DNA of 64,000 nucleotides from Datisca glomerata (lineage: Eukaryota > Streptophyta > Magnoliopsida > Cucurbitales > Datiscaceae), in NCBI GenBank assembly GCA_003255025.1, contig QANY01002976.1, forward strand, positions 4,893,541-4,957,540, written 5' to 3'. Below the pieces are notes generated by a model. That model worked only from the letters and a program-made list of their open reading frames with translations, was not told the origin of the DNA and ran no database searches. Shown here piece after piece: positions 35,079 through 47,781 of the stretch; the first letter of the stretch is position 1, and each line of letters opens with the position of its first letter. The position numbers and the translations under genes were made by a program.

Positions 35079-36926
35079 TGTTGGAATATGTCCGTAAAGT
35101 AACATGTAATAACTATTTATTTGTATTTAGTTATTTCTCAGACATTTGTATTACTGATTTTTTATGAACAAATTGAAAGTTTTATTTTAAATTAAAGCGT
35201 GTTAATAAATTACTCAAGTTCTGAAATTATTGTCAACGAAAGAAGAGTGAAGACAGAAGCGTCTCTAGAAGAACTCTTCTAAAATAGTTCAGAACGATAT
35301 TCACAGTTTTAGGATCGACTGGGCGATCGAATCCGCTTACGAATGTTAGGTTAAACCGTTGGATGTCAGTTTTGGGGCATAAGAGTGGAGACTCAAATGG
35401 TTAACCTAAATATGTTATGAACATGTTGAATAGACCGGTAATAAATTAGTTTAGAGCCCAAAAACCATTTATCTAGCTTTAAATCTAATTATTACACCTT
35501 AAGGGTATTTTCATAATTACCTTAATCCTGAGATTAATACGTAACTTGACTTGATTAGTTGCAATCTTTGATATGTCAAATGAGTCAGTTTGAATTGGCG
35601 GGCAATACATCTGTTGTTGAGATTGTAATTTAATTAAGTAGGAGTTGCGTGATTCACATATATGAAAATTCGTAGTTGGATTGCTTAAATAACAATAAAA
35701 CCTTTATGTTTTATTGATGAGTGTGTGAATAAATTAACTTGGCCAAGTACTTGATGAAATGAGTCATTGAATAAGACTTGTGAATTGTACGAGACAATTC
35801 ACTATAATGTCTTTCCTATTCACAGTCACTAAAGGAGTTAAGAAAATAATAACAAGAGGGGTAAAATGATAATTTTACATTCCGCTCTTGTTGCTGATAT
35901 TCACGATGGGTATTATGTTAAAATATTTTGTGGACCGTGAAAATAAAATGGATTTTATTTACACCAACAGAAAAAGTAGCATGCATGAATCGAGAGTTGA
36001 TTTGGCATCAACCATATAGTGGAGTCGTACGATGTCAAGATTAAATAGGTTGAAAATTTATGGAATAGGTATTTGAATCCTAAGCTTTGTTCATGTGGAT
36101 CCATTCGGTCCGAGATATAGCTCAGAGAACAGAAATAAAAAAACGAACTAAGTTGAACCAAAATGTGTTTTAGTGCCAAAGCATATTTCTTACATCTATA
36201 TGTGATAGGTGATGTTAGTTAAGTTAGTTAAGTGTAATTGTTGTGTTGAATTAATTATTTATTATTTCTAATTATTAGATAATTAGGTAAATAAAATTAA
36301 TTAATTAATTAATTGATAATGATAAATTATGTTTATCAATTGGATTGATGAATTTTGATACAACTAAAAATTCTAAGAGATCATGTAAGTTTAGGCAATA
36401 ATAGATAATTAGAGAAATTTTCAGAAATTTTATAGTGTATGGGTATGTTTGTAAATACTAAAAATTATCTTTTGATAAAAATTTAATAGCTATTTGATTG
36501 CAAAGAGATAATGAGGATAAGATACAGTTGTTATCAACAAAAAAAGAGAAACGTTTTCTTCTCTCACTATTGTTGCCGCCGAAATTAATCTGAAGAAATG
36601 AAGATTTGATTTTTCTTCTTCGTTATGAGAGTTCACACTCAAATTCCTACGTAAAATTTTTCTGAGATATATTTCTGAATTTAATGGGTGGTTGTTGGTG
36701 GATTAATTCAGAAATTGTTCGTGGAAGATTCAGTTCGTGATTTTGATCTTAAAGCTTGAAGAACGCTCGAAAGAGTTCCACCAATTCAAAAAAATTCTGA
36801 TACAGAGTAAATGTGAAAAATCATTTTCCCTTCATCTATTCGTTTAATATCGTATATGCATGATCAAACTAAAATTGATTTTAAATTATTTAATATGATT
36901 AAATAAGTTAAATAAAAAATAATTTT
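35079..36926 (+). repeat. Copia 3' LTR
   Basis: Begins TGTTGGAATATG directly after the polypurine tract AAGTGGGAGAT. From 35566 it matches the 5' LTR throughout. The right edge is blurred because its last 40 bases have been copied into the adjacent tandem array. Confidence 0.82.
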
Positions 36927-37480
36927 ACGCTCACGGACCATTCGTTTTAGAATATAATTATACTAGTATCATATACTTGTCTAATCAGACAATGAGTTAT
37001 AATATAAAAAGGTTGTATGGTTTTTTTTATAAATATGATTGTACTAGTATCCAATACATGTCTAATTAGACAATGAGTTAGAATATAAAAAAATTATTTA
37101 ATATGATTAAATAAGTTAAATAAAAAAAAATTTACGCTCACGGACCATTCGTTTTAGAATATAATTATACTAGTATCATATTCTTGTCTAATCAGACAAT
37201 GAGTTATAATATAAAAAGTTGTATGATTTTTTTATAAATATGATTGTACTAGTATCCAATATGTCTAATTAGACAATGAGTTATAATATAAAAAAATTAT
37301 TTAATATGATTAAATAAGTTAAATAAAAAAAAATTACACTCACGGACCATTCGTTTTAGGATATAATTATACTAGTATCATATACTTGTCTAATCAGACA
37401 ATGAGTTATAATATAAAAAGTTGTATGATTGTACTAGTATCCAATACATGTCTAATTAGACAATGAGTTATGATATAAAA
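36887..37480 (+). repeat. About 205-bp tandem array, three units, seeded from the LTR end
   Basis: Units are marked by ACGCTCACGGACCATTCG at 36927, 37134 and (as ACACTCACGG) 37336. Each starts with TTATTTAATATGATTAAATA, which is 3' LTR sequence. Each unit itself has two half-units ending in ACAATGAGTTATAATATAAA. Every half-unit carries the palindrome TGTCTAATTAGACA or its variant TGTCTAATCAGACA: 36979, 37059, 37185, 37262, 37387 and 37449. Confidence 0.88.
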
Positions 37481-38718
37481 AAATCATCTTACACTCCATG
37501 TACTTTATTTAAATGACAATGTCACCTCTCTAGCTTAAAAATGGACCCGATCTCTCTCCACTACATATTAGGTTTCACTGACAAAAAAACCCAAAACTAT
37601 TAAATTTAAAACTAACACCGTTTTAATAATACATAATACCAAAATTAACATTGTTTTATTTCCAAATCTGAAAACGTCAAAAACACTTATATTAATATTC
37701 AGACTAAAATTCACCTAAACTCGAATCGAACCTGACCCTGAGCTCCATTGAGCTCTGGGGCAGAGCTCCATTTTTTGTCGTCTACTCTCTCAGCATGAGG
37801 TTAGGCTTGAGATAGTCACCGAAATAGGAGTCTAGTCGTCCGTCAAAAAACTCGAGGTTAGCTCCTTTCTCGTTCTTCTAGCGGCGACCTTTGACTCTAT
37901 AACTTTAGGTTAGAGAGTTAAGAATGGAGGTCATATGTTCTTCTTCAGTTGTGAATGACACGGGCTTGCTAAGGAAGTGAGCGTCCGCCTCCTCTCAGAG
38001 CTAGATCCAACTCAATTTCAATCTTCAACCGTCGTTCTCCTATGTTGCCGGCATACACGAGCCATTTTGATGTTCTCCTATGTTGTCGGCGTACACGAGC
38101 CATTTTGATGTTCTCGTCTCCCCTTCTCGTGTTGAATTTGTCTTTGCGAAGGGACACGAATTTGAAAGTAGTTGCTACTTTCAGTTACCTGAGATGTCCT
38201 ATCCATGTGGTCACTTCTGGACTCAACCTTAGGGTGGTTCAGGTGCAGATTTGCAGTGGTCGTCGATGTTCTCTCACATTTAGATATAGTATGATATCTT
38301 TACGATGATAGTAGTAAGATAGGATTGTAGATGGTCTACTTTGTCGTGAATGCATTCAACATGATAAGTGACTGTCCTCAAAGTTATAAACTACACATTA
38401 TATAAGTATTTTACCATTGGGAATTTTGGAATCCAGAATCCACCATGGAAATGTGAGAAAGATGCTGCACAAATCAGCAAGGAAACATTATTGAATTTTC
38501 TTTTTACAGAGAAACTTGAAAAACCCAACAGTAACACTATTGGGAAGAACCCAATAGTAACACTAGTTTCTAACTTATTCCTCACAACTCCCTTTCAGCA
38601 TAATTTGATAAACATGTGAGAGAGAGAGAGCGGAGAGAGAGAGAGAGAGCGGAGAGTTTGCCTACAAAGACCCCAGCTGCTTTCACGTATAATATACCAT
38701 TTATCAAAGCAGAAATGT
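37481..38718. other. Spacer between the array and CUTA1
   Basis: Includes an unidentified stretch with GAGCTC-rich DNA (37738-37775) and a short direct repeat CGGCATACACGAGCCATTTTGATGTTCTC near 38050 and 38089 (about 39-bp period). The part next to 38718 should be the CUTA1 3' UTR. No gene recognised. Confidence 0.45.
38619..38656. repeat. (GA)n microsatellite
   Basis: GAGAGAGAGAGCGGAGAGAG and further GA repeats, interrupted twice by GCG. It lies about 65 bp past the CUTA1 stop, probably in or near the 3' UTR. Confidence 0.85.
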
Positions 38719-40898
38719 TCAGTCTCTTGTGCTCTCTTTGATCCATTCTAGGTACTGGAGACTACCGCCATTGATGGGCAAGGCGATTACTTCCGGTACA
38801 CTGAGATAAGATATACGGCAAGAAACAGGAAGAAAGAATCAGCACTACTGCAGAATTAACGACAACGTGGCAACGAAAAAATTTGGAAGACCACCGCGGG
38901 ACTCAATCTATATATGTATATGTGTGTGTGTGTGTTTGTGTAACTAGACACTTCATATAGAGCGGTGGTTGAATAATTAAGATCCATAAACAATGTTTAG
39001 TTTCTTACTTTAACATTCCAGACTGAAACTACATTGACCTTCTTCATTCACAAGTTATTTCATCTTAAATTTTAAACAATGAAGGAAGTTTGAATTTGAG
39101 GCTTACTCGTATGGGTGATTTGCCTTAACATGCTCTGTCAGAGCTTCCAGAAGTGATTGCCTTGTCTTGATTATAAGAAGTTCCTCAGCATCTGTCTGGA
39201 TCTGTACACCAGAATGATAGAATTACTCAGAGAAAAGAAATTACAAACTCGACAGCACTAATGAAGACTTGCTTAGATGAAATGAGTTCTCTTTTGATGC
39301 GACAATAACATCAATCATAGATCTAGATAGAATTTACGAAAAGGGGAAAGATCACTGGCAAAAGGCTGAATCGTTAGGCATTAATCTCCAAACTTCCCCA
39401 TACTCAGAGAGAATCTAAATCAATAGGGCAATGATACCCATACCTCTCCTTTCCATTGGTAAACAGATTCAATACCTGCATTAATAAAGTTATTCCAAAA
39501 TTTAATAAATGAAAGTAAAGATTGATATCAACTGTTCATATGATTCCTACATCCCACTCAAGAAAGTCACTGCAAATAACCACTCAAGAGTAAAATATGA
39601 AAGATGAGGTGACAACAACAATTAGTTAAAGAAAGAAAAGATGTTGAAGAACAAATACAATAAGGAGAAAAGGATAAACTCGTAAACCTATAAATAAAAT
39701 AAAACGAATATAATAAATTAAAATGTTTACAGATGTTGGTTAAACTTTCTACTCCTCGCACATCTTTTATTTTCTCGGTTACTTCGTGCATCTATTTAAC
39801 TATCAAATAACAAGTATCTAATTGCTCCTGCGTTCTAGAACTGGTAAAGCAGCTATTGATGGCGTTTCCTCATTCAGGAAGAAGAAAAAGATCTCCAATT
39901 ACAGAAAAAATCCTGAAGCTGAACCTTCATTTCTTTAAAGAATCTACAGAGGGCTAGCTACAATGATTTGATTCGTGAGAACTAAGGTGGTGACCGTGGA
40001 AAATGTAATAAGCTTAAAAAAATACAATACAATTATCCAAAAATTTCAAACTGTTTTAACTGTTCTTCTCTCCCACATACACCTTAACCTGTTTTAAATA
40101 AGATTAGTAATTCGGATTTAATACTTCCATTCAAAGCAAGTGTGATCCGGCAAACTATATGATGAAAAATGTAGAGTATGAAGAACATACCAGGTACTAA
40201 ATTAACACAAGCAGCAAGTTTTTCTCCAACAATGCTTTGAGCCAATTTCTTGCCTGAAGAAAAATATGCAATTATGAAACTAGAAATCAAATTGGCAAAG
40301 CACTATGCAAGATAAAGCTAAGCTTAACAACATAAAATGTCCATGGGTCTAAGCTCAAAAACAAAATAGTTTAAAAATCTCAACAATGTCCAAGTCTGAT
40401 TAATTCCACCACACTTTTGAACCTAAAATAAGCAGAGGCCAATAAATGACTACTAAATTCAAAGATCAAGTTACGTAAATTCTTCGAGATAGAGGAACCT
40501 GTTTCTCTGTTCGGAACAGTAACGTAAACAACGATGCTTGGAACAGTGCTACTATTCCCCTCCATTCGGATAGAATGCAAGGTCTTAGCTGGTTCCTGAC
40601 TTCCAACCTTGGATCTGAAACCATTTCCCGTTTCAAAATCACAGAGAAACCCGAAAATTAAAGAGAAATCATAGTAAAGAAATCGAACAAAGTGCAATAG
40701 GAAGTACTTCAAGAAAGGGGCAAAAGGACGAGACTGAACACAACCCGTTCTGAACGCGGAGGAGGAGAAGAAGTAAGGGCTTAGACTGGAGATTCCAAAG
40801 CTGAGGACGCAGAATGCACCGACCAACGGCAAACGACGACGTAGAGAAGAGGCGGAGACTACCGGTGATGTTGCTCGACTGCAGAGTGCCAGAGCCAT
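38719..40898 (-). CDS. CUTA: CutA1 copper-binding protein, chloroplast-type
   Basis: Exons in transcript order: 40708-40898, 40499-40614, 40191-40253, 39444-39475, 39107-39201, 38719-38800; 579 nt, 192 aa; GT-AG introns, phases close. CutA1 proteins are very stable trimers that bind copper; the Arabidopsis protein is plastid-targeted. Residues 1-63 are rich in Ser, Arg, Leu and Phe, as expected of a transit peptide. The CutA domain runs from about residue 90: SIVVYVTVPNRETGKKLAQS, EKLAACVNLVPGIESVYQWK, TDAEELLIIKTRQSLLEAL, then HPYDVPEVIALPINGGS and LQYLEWIKEST. The conserved Cys of ACVN and the Trp of YQW are present. The splice across exons 5 and 6 gives Asp where most relatives have Glu (YDVPEV). 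Exon 1 read through into intron 1 gives a misleading longer frame. No breaks. Confidence 0.94.
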
Positions 40899-41567
40899 TC
40901 ACAGACGGTGACGTTGCGTCTCTTTTTATCACATCCGTTTCATCGCGCGTCTTTCCCACGCCCATTTTGATTACTTGATGCTTTTACCTTGGGAACAAAT
41001 GCAATCTTTGGTTCCAGAAACTACTCTCTTATATCTGATTGCGCGACGTGTATGGTGATCCATTAAGAGTCTGATTGAGCATCACCAACGCTGCGACCTG
41101 GCGTCCCAGCTCAAAAATTTTAGACCCGTCATGTCCCGACGGTACCTTGACTAATCAACGAAATGAGCATTTTTCATCCCCGAATAAAAACATTATTCGG
41201 GTTCTGTCCCGCGAGATCGATACTAAGGTCGGGCCCTCAGAACGGGTCTTGAAACGGAGACTGTGTCACACTGCGCTACGCACAGTAACACCCCCACAAC
41301 ACTTTGTATTTAAAAAAAATTAGTAAAAACATATGTGAATTTGACGTGATACTTGAAATTATACCATACAACATTACTTTTTTAGTAATATGGAAACTAC
41401 TTTTATTTCATCAATTTCTCACATTCTTAAGAAATATTATATCATTTGTAGTTTTCTAAAAATTATATGAATATCTTTCTCTAAATTCTTTTATTTGAAG
41501 TTTTATATTGTTAATAACATAAATGTTACATAATATAAATTTTATAAATGACTAATGAAAATATTAT
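40899..41567. other. CUTA1 upstream region
   Basis: The promoter of CUTA1 lies at the left end. From 41040 to 41300 the DNA is unusually GC-rich for this window and contains a dyad (separate entry). A plus-strand open frame at 41075-41323 matches no family I know. From 41324 on it is AT-rich spacer up to the Ty3 LTR. Confidence 0.4.
41263..41291. repeat. Imperfect 13-bp dyad
   Basis: GTGTCACACTGCG, three bases, CGCACAGTAACAC: the arms are reverse complements at 10 of 13 positions. It sits in the GC-rich stretch upstream of CUTA1. No function is implied. Confidence 0.6.
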
Positions 41568-42238
41568 TGTTAACTAAAAAATAAATATTCTTTGTGAACA
41601 AGTAAAAAATACTCACTGCCACATGGATAAGTAGGGCCAACCAACAGAAAAGCAAAAACAGAGAGAGAAGACTGATGTTGCGAGACACCCGTAAATAAAT
41701 GAAGAACGGTTGGACATATACCGAGAACAGTAAAGAGCATCAGAATGGGAAAAGCTGACTGGCTAAAAGGAAAGACTGACGAAGGACCCACGCCTCTGAA
41801 CGGGAAAAGGAACCTGAGACTCAGAGAACTACTCTGAACGAGCAATGCATTCGTTGAACTATGCAAAAACAAGGAGAGAAGGATTAGAAGAAGAATGGGA
41901 ACGGACGAAAGGGATCCAGAATGACAGTCAAGTCTCAATGATTGATTAGGTTGTTGAATGACTCGAACGAGACAGGATGGCAGGCCACCAGGTGGCTATG
42001 GCTGACTGACTCGAACCACAAGAAATCACCAAGTGACTATGACTAATTGGCGGCTGACTAAGACATATGGAAATGATAAGTAAGGAAGGGAAAGAGAGCC
42101 GTACCTGGCAGAAAAGATCCCCGCGAATGGGTGTGATCTCTAAGCATAATGAGTGCACCCGAGACCATAGGAGAGGATAATCATTCCCACACACACATTC
42201 AATACAACTCAAACAAATACAACTTAGAACATTTACTC

Positions 42239-42272
<34 letters not shown>

Positions 42273-42335
42273 CTCTCTCTCATTAATACTCATATAAATC
42301 AACCATTATCAATACGTTTCCCTTTGATCCTTAAT
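41568..42335 (+). repeat. Ty3 left LTR
   Basis: Matches 51740-52555: ACTCACTGCCA(C/T)(A/G)T, GTCGCGAGACACCCGTA or its TTGCGAGACACCC form, GAAAGGGATCCAGAATGACA, TACCTGGCAGAAA-GATCCCC, and the end CATATAAATCAACCATTATC. It has a 13-bp insertion near its start and a longer CA/CT microsatellite (about 42241-42281) than the right LTR. Confidence 0.85.
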
Positions 42336-42360
42336 TAGCGAAAAAAAATCCTTTACATTT

Positions 42361-42380
42361 TGGTGCTTTCATTGAGAGCT
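42361..42380 (+). other. Probable primer-binding region of the Ty3 element
   Basis: TGGTGCTTTCATTGAGAGCT follows the left LTR by about 25 bp, a sequence often seen at this place in plant Ty3 elements. I have not assigned the tRNA. Confidence 0.55.
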
Positions 42381-42421
42381 GAGAGAAAATATCAAGAGGT
42401 CCACCCTCGAAGACCATAAAC

Positions 42422-43838
42422 ATGTCTAGAACCAGATCCATCACAACCCTGAATGAGGACAACATAACTAGAAATGGAGATGACCACATAGATCAACCAA
42501 CCCCACAAACGAAAATGCTGCAGACGATCCTGAACAGGATGCATGAGATGGAATGGAAGAACGCTGAAGCAATACGTCACGTATGGCAGAATGTGTAAGA
42601 TCATATCAACACACTACAACAAGAACTTGCAAAACACAAGTAGGGGTCAGTCAACGGGTGAATGATGGTGAACGGGAAAATAACAATGAACTAAAAGCCC
42701 ATTGTAGGGGTAACCGTCAAGGTGAAAGACAAGAAGACCACGAGAATAGTAGAAACATGCGATGGGAAGAGGAAGTCTAGTCATAGAACCTCATGAAGGA
42801 GGCTATGGGAGAGGCTGAGCAATCTCAAGTCATGTCAAATGAAGCAATAGAAGAACTGTTGGAACAAAAGATGATGGAAATGAGGAATCTCGGGAGTACG
42901 GGAGAAACCTCGAATCTCTTATCCGGACACCATTAAGCCTAGAAGTCCTAGCAGCGCCCGTACCCAAAAAATCCGTTGCTCCCAGATTCAAATGCTACGA
43001 AGGAAAATTGATCTCGTAGACCATCTTCGATGACTCAGACAAGACATGGTGTTGTACCAATATGATGACAAGTTGTTATGAAAAATGTTCCCCACTAGTC
43101 TAGACGGGATGACTTTGAAGTGGTATCACTCCTTATCGATGCACTCGATCGCGAGCTTCCCTATCATGTTCTTCATTTTCATAGAGGAATACTCTACTTA
43201 CCATACAGACATGGAAGACTAGGAACACTTGATGACAATCTCTACCAAGGAAGGGGAGTCCCTGCGGGAGTACACTCATCACTTCAAAGACGAGATGGCC
43301 AAGGTCGAGATCTGCGACGACTGGTTCGCTGGATTGGCCTTTTCATGAGGTCTAGACCCATAATCACCTTTTTTCGAGGATCTGTTAAAAGTGAAACCCC
43401 TTTCTATGGTGAAAGTTTTCCAACGGGCGCAAGCATACATCACTCAGGATGAATAAAATCAGAGTATGCAGAGAACGACTAAACGGGAGAAAGAGGAATC
43501 GCGGAAAAAGGAAAGAGGCGTAAGACCCAAAAGAAGGAGGCACGACGGAATAGAAAAGAGAAGATGGGAAGAATATCAAGCAAGAAAGAATCATGTACCC
43601 AAGATGAGATATTGATAGAGTCCACCCAAGGGACAAACTCTACACACTGTTGACCATTCCGGTCAACCAGATACTGGAGGCTATCAAAGACAAACCTTGC
43701 TTGAAAAGACCAGCCCTGCTCACCAAGGAACCAAGCTACAAGGATAAAGATAAGTATTGCTCCTACCACAGGAGCAACGAGCATTACACACGAGACTATT
43801 TTCAATTTAAAGATTATATTGGACAACAGATCAAGTAA
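42422..43838 (+). pseudogene. Ty3 gag, broken
   Basis: Starts at ATG 42422 (MSRTRSITTLNEDNITRNGD), with stops at 42598 and later. Fragments include APRFKCYEGK near 42980, where the family has a PKFDKYDGT-like block. The end is at 43650-43838 with KDKYCSYHRSNEHYTRDYFQ, the degenerate C-terminal region that in relatives reads CRFHRDHGHDTEEC. The gag shell protein cannot be made. Confidence 0.8.
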
Positions 43839-44018
43839 GGGTACCTTAGTCAATTTGTAAAGAAATATGAACTGAAGCGGGAGGCAGAGAAAGACAGTCG
43901 TGGGGAAGATAAGCGAGACAATGAGAAGCAGCCTCTCCACATCGTTGACACGGTTATAGTACTAACTGAACAAGAAGGAACGACGAAAAAAGAAAGGAAG
44001 ATATACTGCAAGCGGTCA

Positions 44019-47000
44019 ATGTTAGGAAGACATCCACAAAAACCCTCAGACATCAATTGGAGTCTGCCACTGGTGTTCGACGATTTACATCTGGAACACG
44101 ACGGGCATGATAACGATGCCCTAGTCATCTCAATACAAGTTAGAAACTGCCTGTTGAGGAGAGTCTTGGTAGATGACGGGAGTACAATGAACATCATATA
44201 CTGAGCAGCCGTGGAGAATATGTCCATGACAGATCAAAAGTTACAAGGGACTTCGTAGTCATTGATTGGTTTCAACGGAGCCATCAACTACTCGGAAGGA
44301 ACTCTGACTCTCCCAGTGAACGCGGATCCGTTTAACTATATGATCGAGTTCATGGTGCTGGGAACGACATTCCCATAAAATACGATCATGGGGAGGACCT
44401 GGCTCTACAAGATGAAGGTTGTACCCTCAACGTTCTACCAAGTGTTGAAGTACCCATTACCAGAGGGAGTGAAAAAAATAAGAGGTGACCAGGTTGTAGA
44501 TCGCATCTATTCAGTGAACGCTTTAGAATCTGATAATAAAAGGGTTGTGGATAAGGCCGAAGGAAAAAGACTCGCGGATTTATAGAAATCATGGGAAAAT
44601 GGGCAAGACATCCTGAGGTATGAGGCGTGAGAGGAAACAAAGCTCATATGTTTAGAAGAAGGAACCCAAAAGATGACTAACATTGGCGCCCGTCTCGAGG
44701 AAAATGAGAATAGAAAGTTGGTGAAATTTCTAAAGGAAAATGGAGATGTATTTACAGGAACGACACAGGAGATGCCCGACATTCCAGAAGAGATCATCTT
44801 TCACAGGCTAAATATGGATCCCACCATAAAACTTGTAAAACAAAGAAGAGAAGCTTTATCCCAGAACGAAATCAAAAGATCAAATAGGAGGTCAAGAAGC
44901 TCTTGGTAGCGGATTTTATTAGGGAAGTAAACTACCCCAAATGGATAGCTAATTTGGTAATGGTACAGATGAAGAACAGGAAGTGGAGGATCTATGTGGA
45001 CTTCACTGACCTAAATAAGGCATGCCCCCAAAATGAATACCCACTGCCAATGATAGATCAAATGGTAGATGCCACTTCAGGGCATGAACTGCTCAACTTC
45101 ATGAATGCTTACTTAGGCTACAATCACGTGAAAATGTTCCAACCTGATCAGGAAAAAACTTATTTCATTACTGAGTACATCGTCTATTGTTATAAAGTCA
45201 TGCCATTTGGTCTAAAGTATGAAGGTGTAACTTATCAAAGGCTGGTGAACAAAATCTTCCGCGAGAAGATCGAGAAGAATATAGAAGTTTATGTTTATGA
45301 CATGTTGGTAAAAATTAAGAAGCGGGAAGACCACATTCAGAACCTTGAAGAAGCATTTTATGTTCTAAGGAGAAATTCCATGAAGCTGAACGCAGACAAA
45401 TACATTTTTGGAGTAGCGGCGGGAAAGTTTCTTGGGCACCTAGTTACACAACGGGAAATCAAAGTAAATGCCGAACAAATAAAGACAATCATAGAAATGA
45501 AGACCCCGTAGAACCTCAAATAAATCCAAGGGTTGACGAGGAGATTAGCTACTCTGAACAGGTTCATCTCCATGTCAACGGACATATGCAAGCCTTTCTT
45601 CTAGAGGTTGCAGATTAAGGAGTGTGAAGAAGCTTTTGCCAAGATTAAGGAGTACCTAACAACTCCCCTCTTACTCTCCAAACACACTCCTGGCTAGCAA
45701 CTTCTGTTATACATAGTCGTCTCTACGGGGGTAGTCAGCGCAGTACTCATCAAAGAAGAGGAAAAGAAATAAAAACATGTATACTTAGTGAGCAAAAGTC
45801 TTGTAGCGATAGAAATGAGATATAAATGAATGAAGAAATTGGTACTGGCCATTATAACTGCATCATAAAAGTTAAGGTCTTATTTCCAGGCCCACAACAT
45901 TAAGGTGTTGATGGATTCTCCCATTAAAATCCTTCTACACTCAATGGAGGCAAGCGGGAGAATAACAAAGTGGTCAATTGAGCTAAGTCAGTGCGACATC
46001 AGTTATGAACCCCGAACTTCAATAAAAGAGCAAGTATTAGTAGAGTTCGTAGCAGAATTCACTGAAGGGAAAGTCGAAAAGGAATCCCGTCAAACGGATG
46101 AAGAAGGAACATGGAAACTCTTTGTTGATGGTGCATCAAATAATAGGGGAGCAGGAGCGGAAGTAGAAATACAAACACCTTTCGAGGAAACATTTGAGCA
46201 CTTCATCTCCTTCGGATTCAATGCTTCAAATAATGAAGCAAAGTATGAAGCTCTGATCCTGGGAGTTTCTTTGTTGTGTGAGGTAACCCATGTAAAAATA
46301 CTTTATGATTCCATACTAATTGTGAAATAGGTCATGAGGGAATACATAGCCAAAGATGAACGAATGTTGAACTACTTACAACGAGTAAAAGATCTTCTCG
46401 GTACGTTAAAAATTACGAGATCCAACAGATCTAGAGAATAGAAAACGGGCACGCAGATGCATTGACGAATCTGGGATCTTCACTACGCTTCCGCTATAAA
46501 AGGTATGTCCCTGTGGAAATTCTGAAGGAGCCAAGCATCTAGCTCCCATAGAATAACGTGGCTGATGTAGAAGTTGAACGGGAACCCAGATGGCAGGACG
46601 ACATAATCTGCTTCCTTAAAGAATGAACGCTTCCTAAAGACAAACTACTAGTCAGAAAGGTGCAACAATGGGGTGCTAGGTACATGATGATTAATGGGGT
46701 ATTGTATAAGAAAATGTTTACAGGACCGTACCTAAAGTGTGTATGGGAAAATGAGGTCCAGTATGTGTTAGCGGAAATTCATGAGAACATATGTGGAAAC
46801 CACACTAGGGTAGATCACTAGCCCATAAAATCAGGAATGAAGGATACTACTGGCCTCGAATGCATCAGGATACCAAACAGTATGTGAATTGCGATAGGTG
46901 TCAACATTCCACGCCTGTAGCAAAAATGGCCCCCGGAGAACTTAAAATTGTGGTTAGTCCTTGGCCATTCATGTAGTGGGCCTTGGACATTGTCAGGTCA

Positions 47001-47780
47001 CTCCCCATGGCACCCACCCATAAGGGATTTTTTATTGGTAACAATGGATTATTTTACTAAGTGGCTCGAGGATGAATCCTTTGCCAGAATTCATGCGGGA
47101 GAAGTGAGAGGTTTCTTATGGAAAAACTTGGTGCGTAGGTACGGGATCCCCCAGATCTTGGTATCTGACAACGGACTTCCGTTCATCAAGAATTTAGTAA
47201 GAACATTTTATGAAAATCTGAAGATCACAAACCACTTCTCCATGCCCTACTATCCACAGGTGAACGGGCAAACAAAAAGATCAAATCAGGTCATACTTGA
47301 TAACTTGAAGAAATGGCTGGAGTCCGCTAAAGAGAAATGGGTGGAAGAGCTACCCTCAATTTGTGGGCATACAGAACAACTCCTAGAGAGACAATGGATG
47401 AAACCCCATTCGCCCTTGCATACAGAGCAGAAGCAGTCGTTCTCATGGAAATTGGAAGCCCCGCCATAAGATCCGAGTTAAATGAACAAAAGAACGAGGA
47501 GCTCCTAAGGAACAACCTTGGCGGCCCTGATCAGAATGACTCATTACAATCAGAATATGAGATCTCATTTCCAAAAGAAAGTAAGGAAGTGGGAATTCCA
47601 GACCGGTGATCTGGTTCTCAGAAAAATCTTCCAGATGGAAGAGAAGCTCGGCCCAACATGGGAAGGACTATACGTCATCAACAAAATAGGAGGAATCAGT
47701 TATTACCACCTAAAAATGGGAGAAGGAATGGAATTGCAGAAACCATGGAACGCAGTTCATCTGAAGAAATATTTTGTATA
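44019..47780 (+). pseudogene. Ty3 pol: protease, RT, RNase H, integrase, broken
   Basis: Protease 44019-44204 (NDALVISIQVRNCLLRRVLV then DDGSTMNIIY; the usual D(N/S)G is DDG). RT 44903-45511 (KWRIYVDFTDLNKACPQNEY, VMPFGLKYEGVTYQRLVNKI, then YVYDMLVK where YVDD is expected, at 45290-45301). RNase H 46100-46330 (WKLFVDGASNNRGAGAE, NNEAKYEALILGV). Integrase 46948-47469 (DYFTKWLEDESFA, RYGIPQILVSDNGLPF, HFSMPYYPQVNGQTKRSNQV). The C-terminal tail ends at 47780 (GPTWEGLYVINKIGG, WNAVHLKKYFV). Frames shift repeatedly, with stops near 44203, 44583 and 45509. Confidence 0.9.
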
Positions 47781-47781
47781 A

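Larger units (their letters stand above)
29233..36926 (+). mobile_element. Ty1/Copia LTR retrotransposon, decayed and internally deleted
   Basis: It has two related LTR stretches (29233-30680 and 35079-36926), a tRNA-Met-type primer-binding site, a gag fragment, part of integrase, RT, RNase H and a polypurine tract just before TGTTGGAATATG at 35079. The two LTRs differ at many positions, so the insertion is old. The 5' LTR lacks roughly the first 490 bp present in the 3' LTR. A deletion joins gag almost directly to the C-terminal part of integrase. Confidence 0.9.

Noticed and set aside
36887..37480. CRISPR-like regular repeats
   Set aside because: Units are about 205 bp, LTR-derived and plant nuclear; no short repeat-spacer pattern.
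40669..40965. 98-codon minus-strand frame over CUTA1 exon 1
   Set aside because: Different frame from the one that splices into the CutA domain; no family resemblance.
41075..41323. 82-codon plus-strand frame in the GC-rich island
   Set aside because: No known motif; explained by high GC and few stops.
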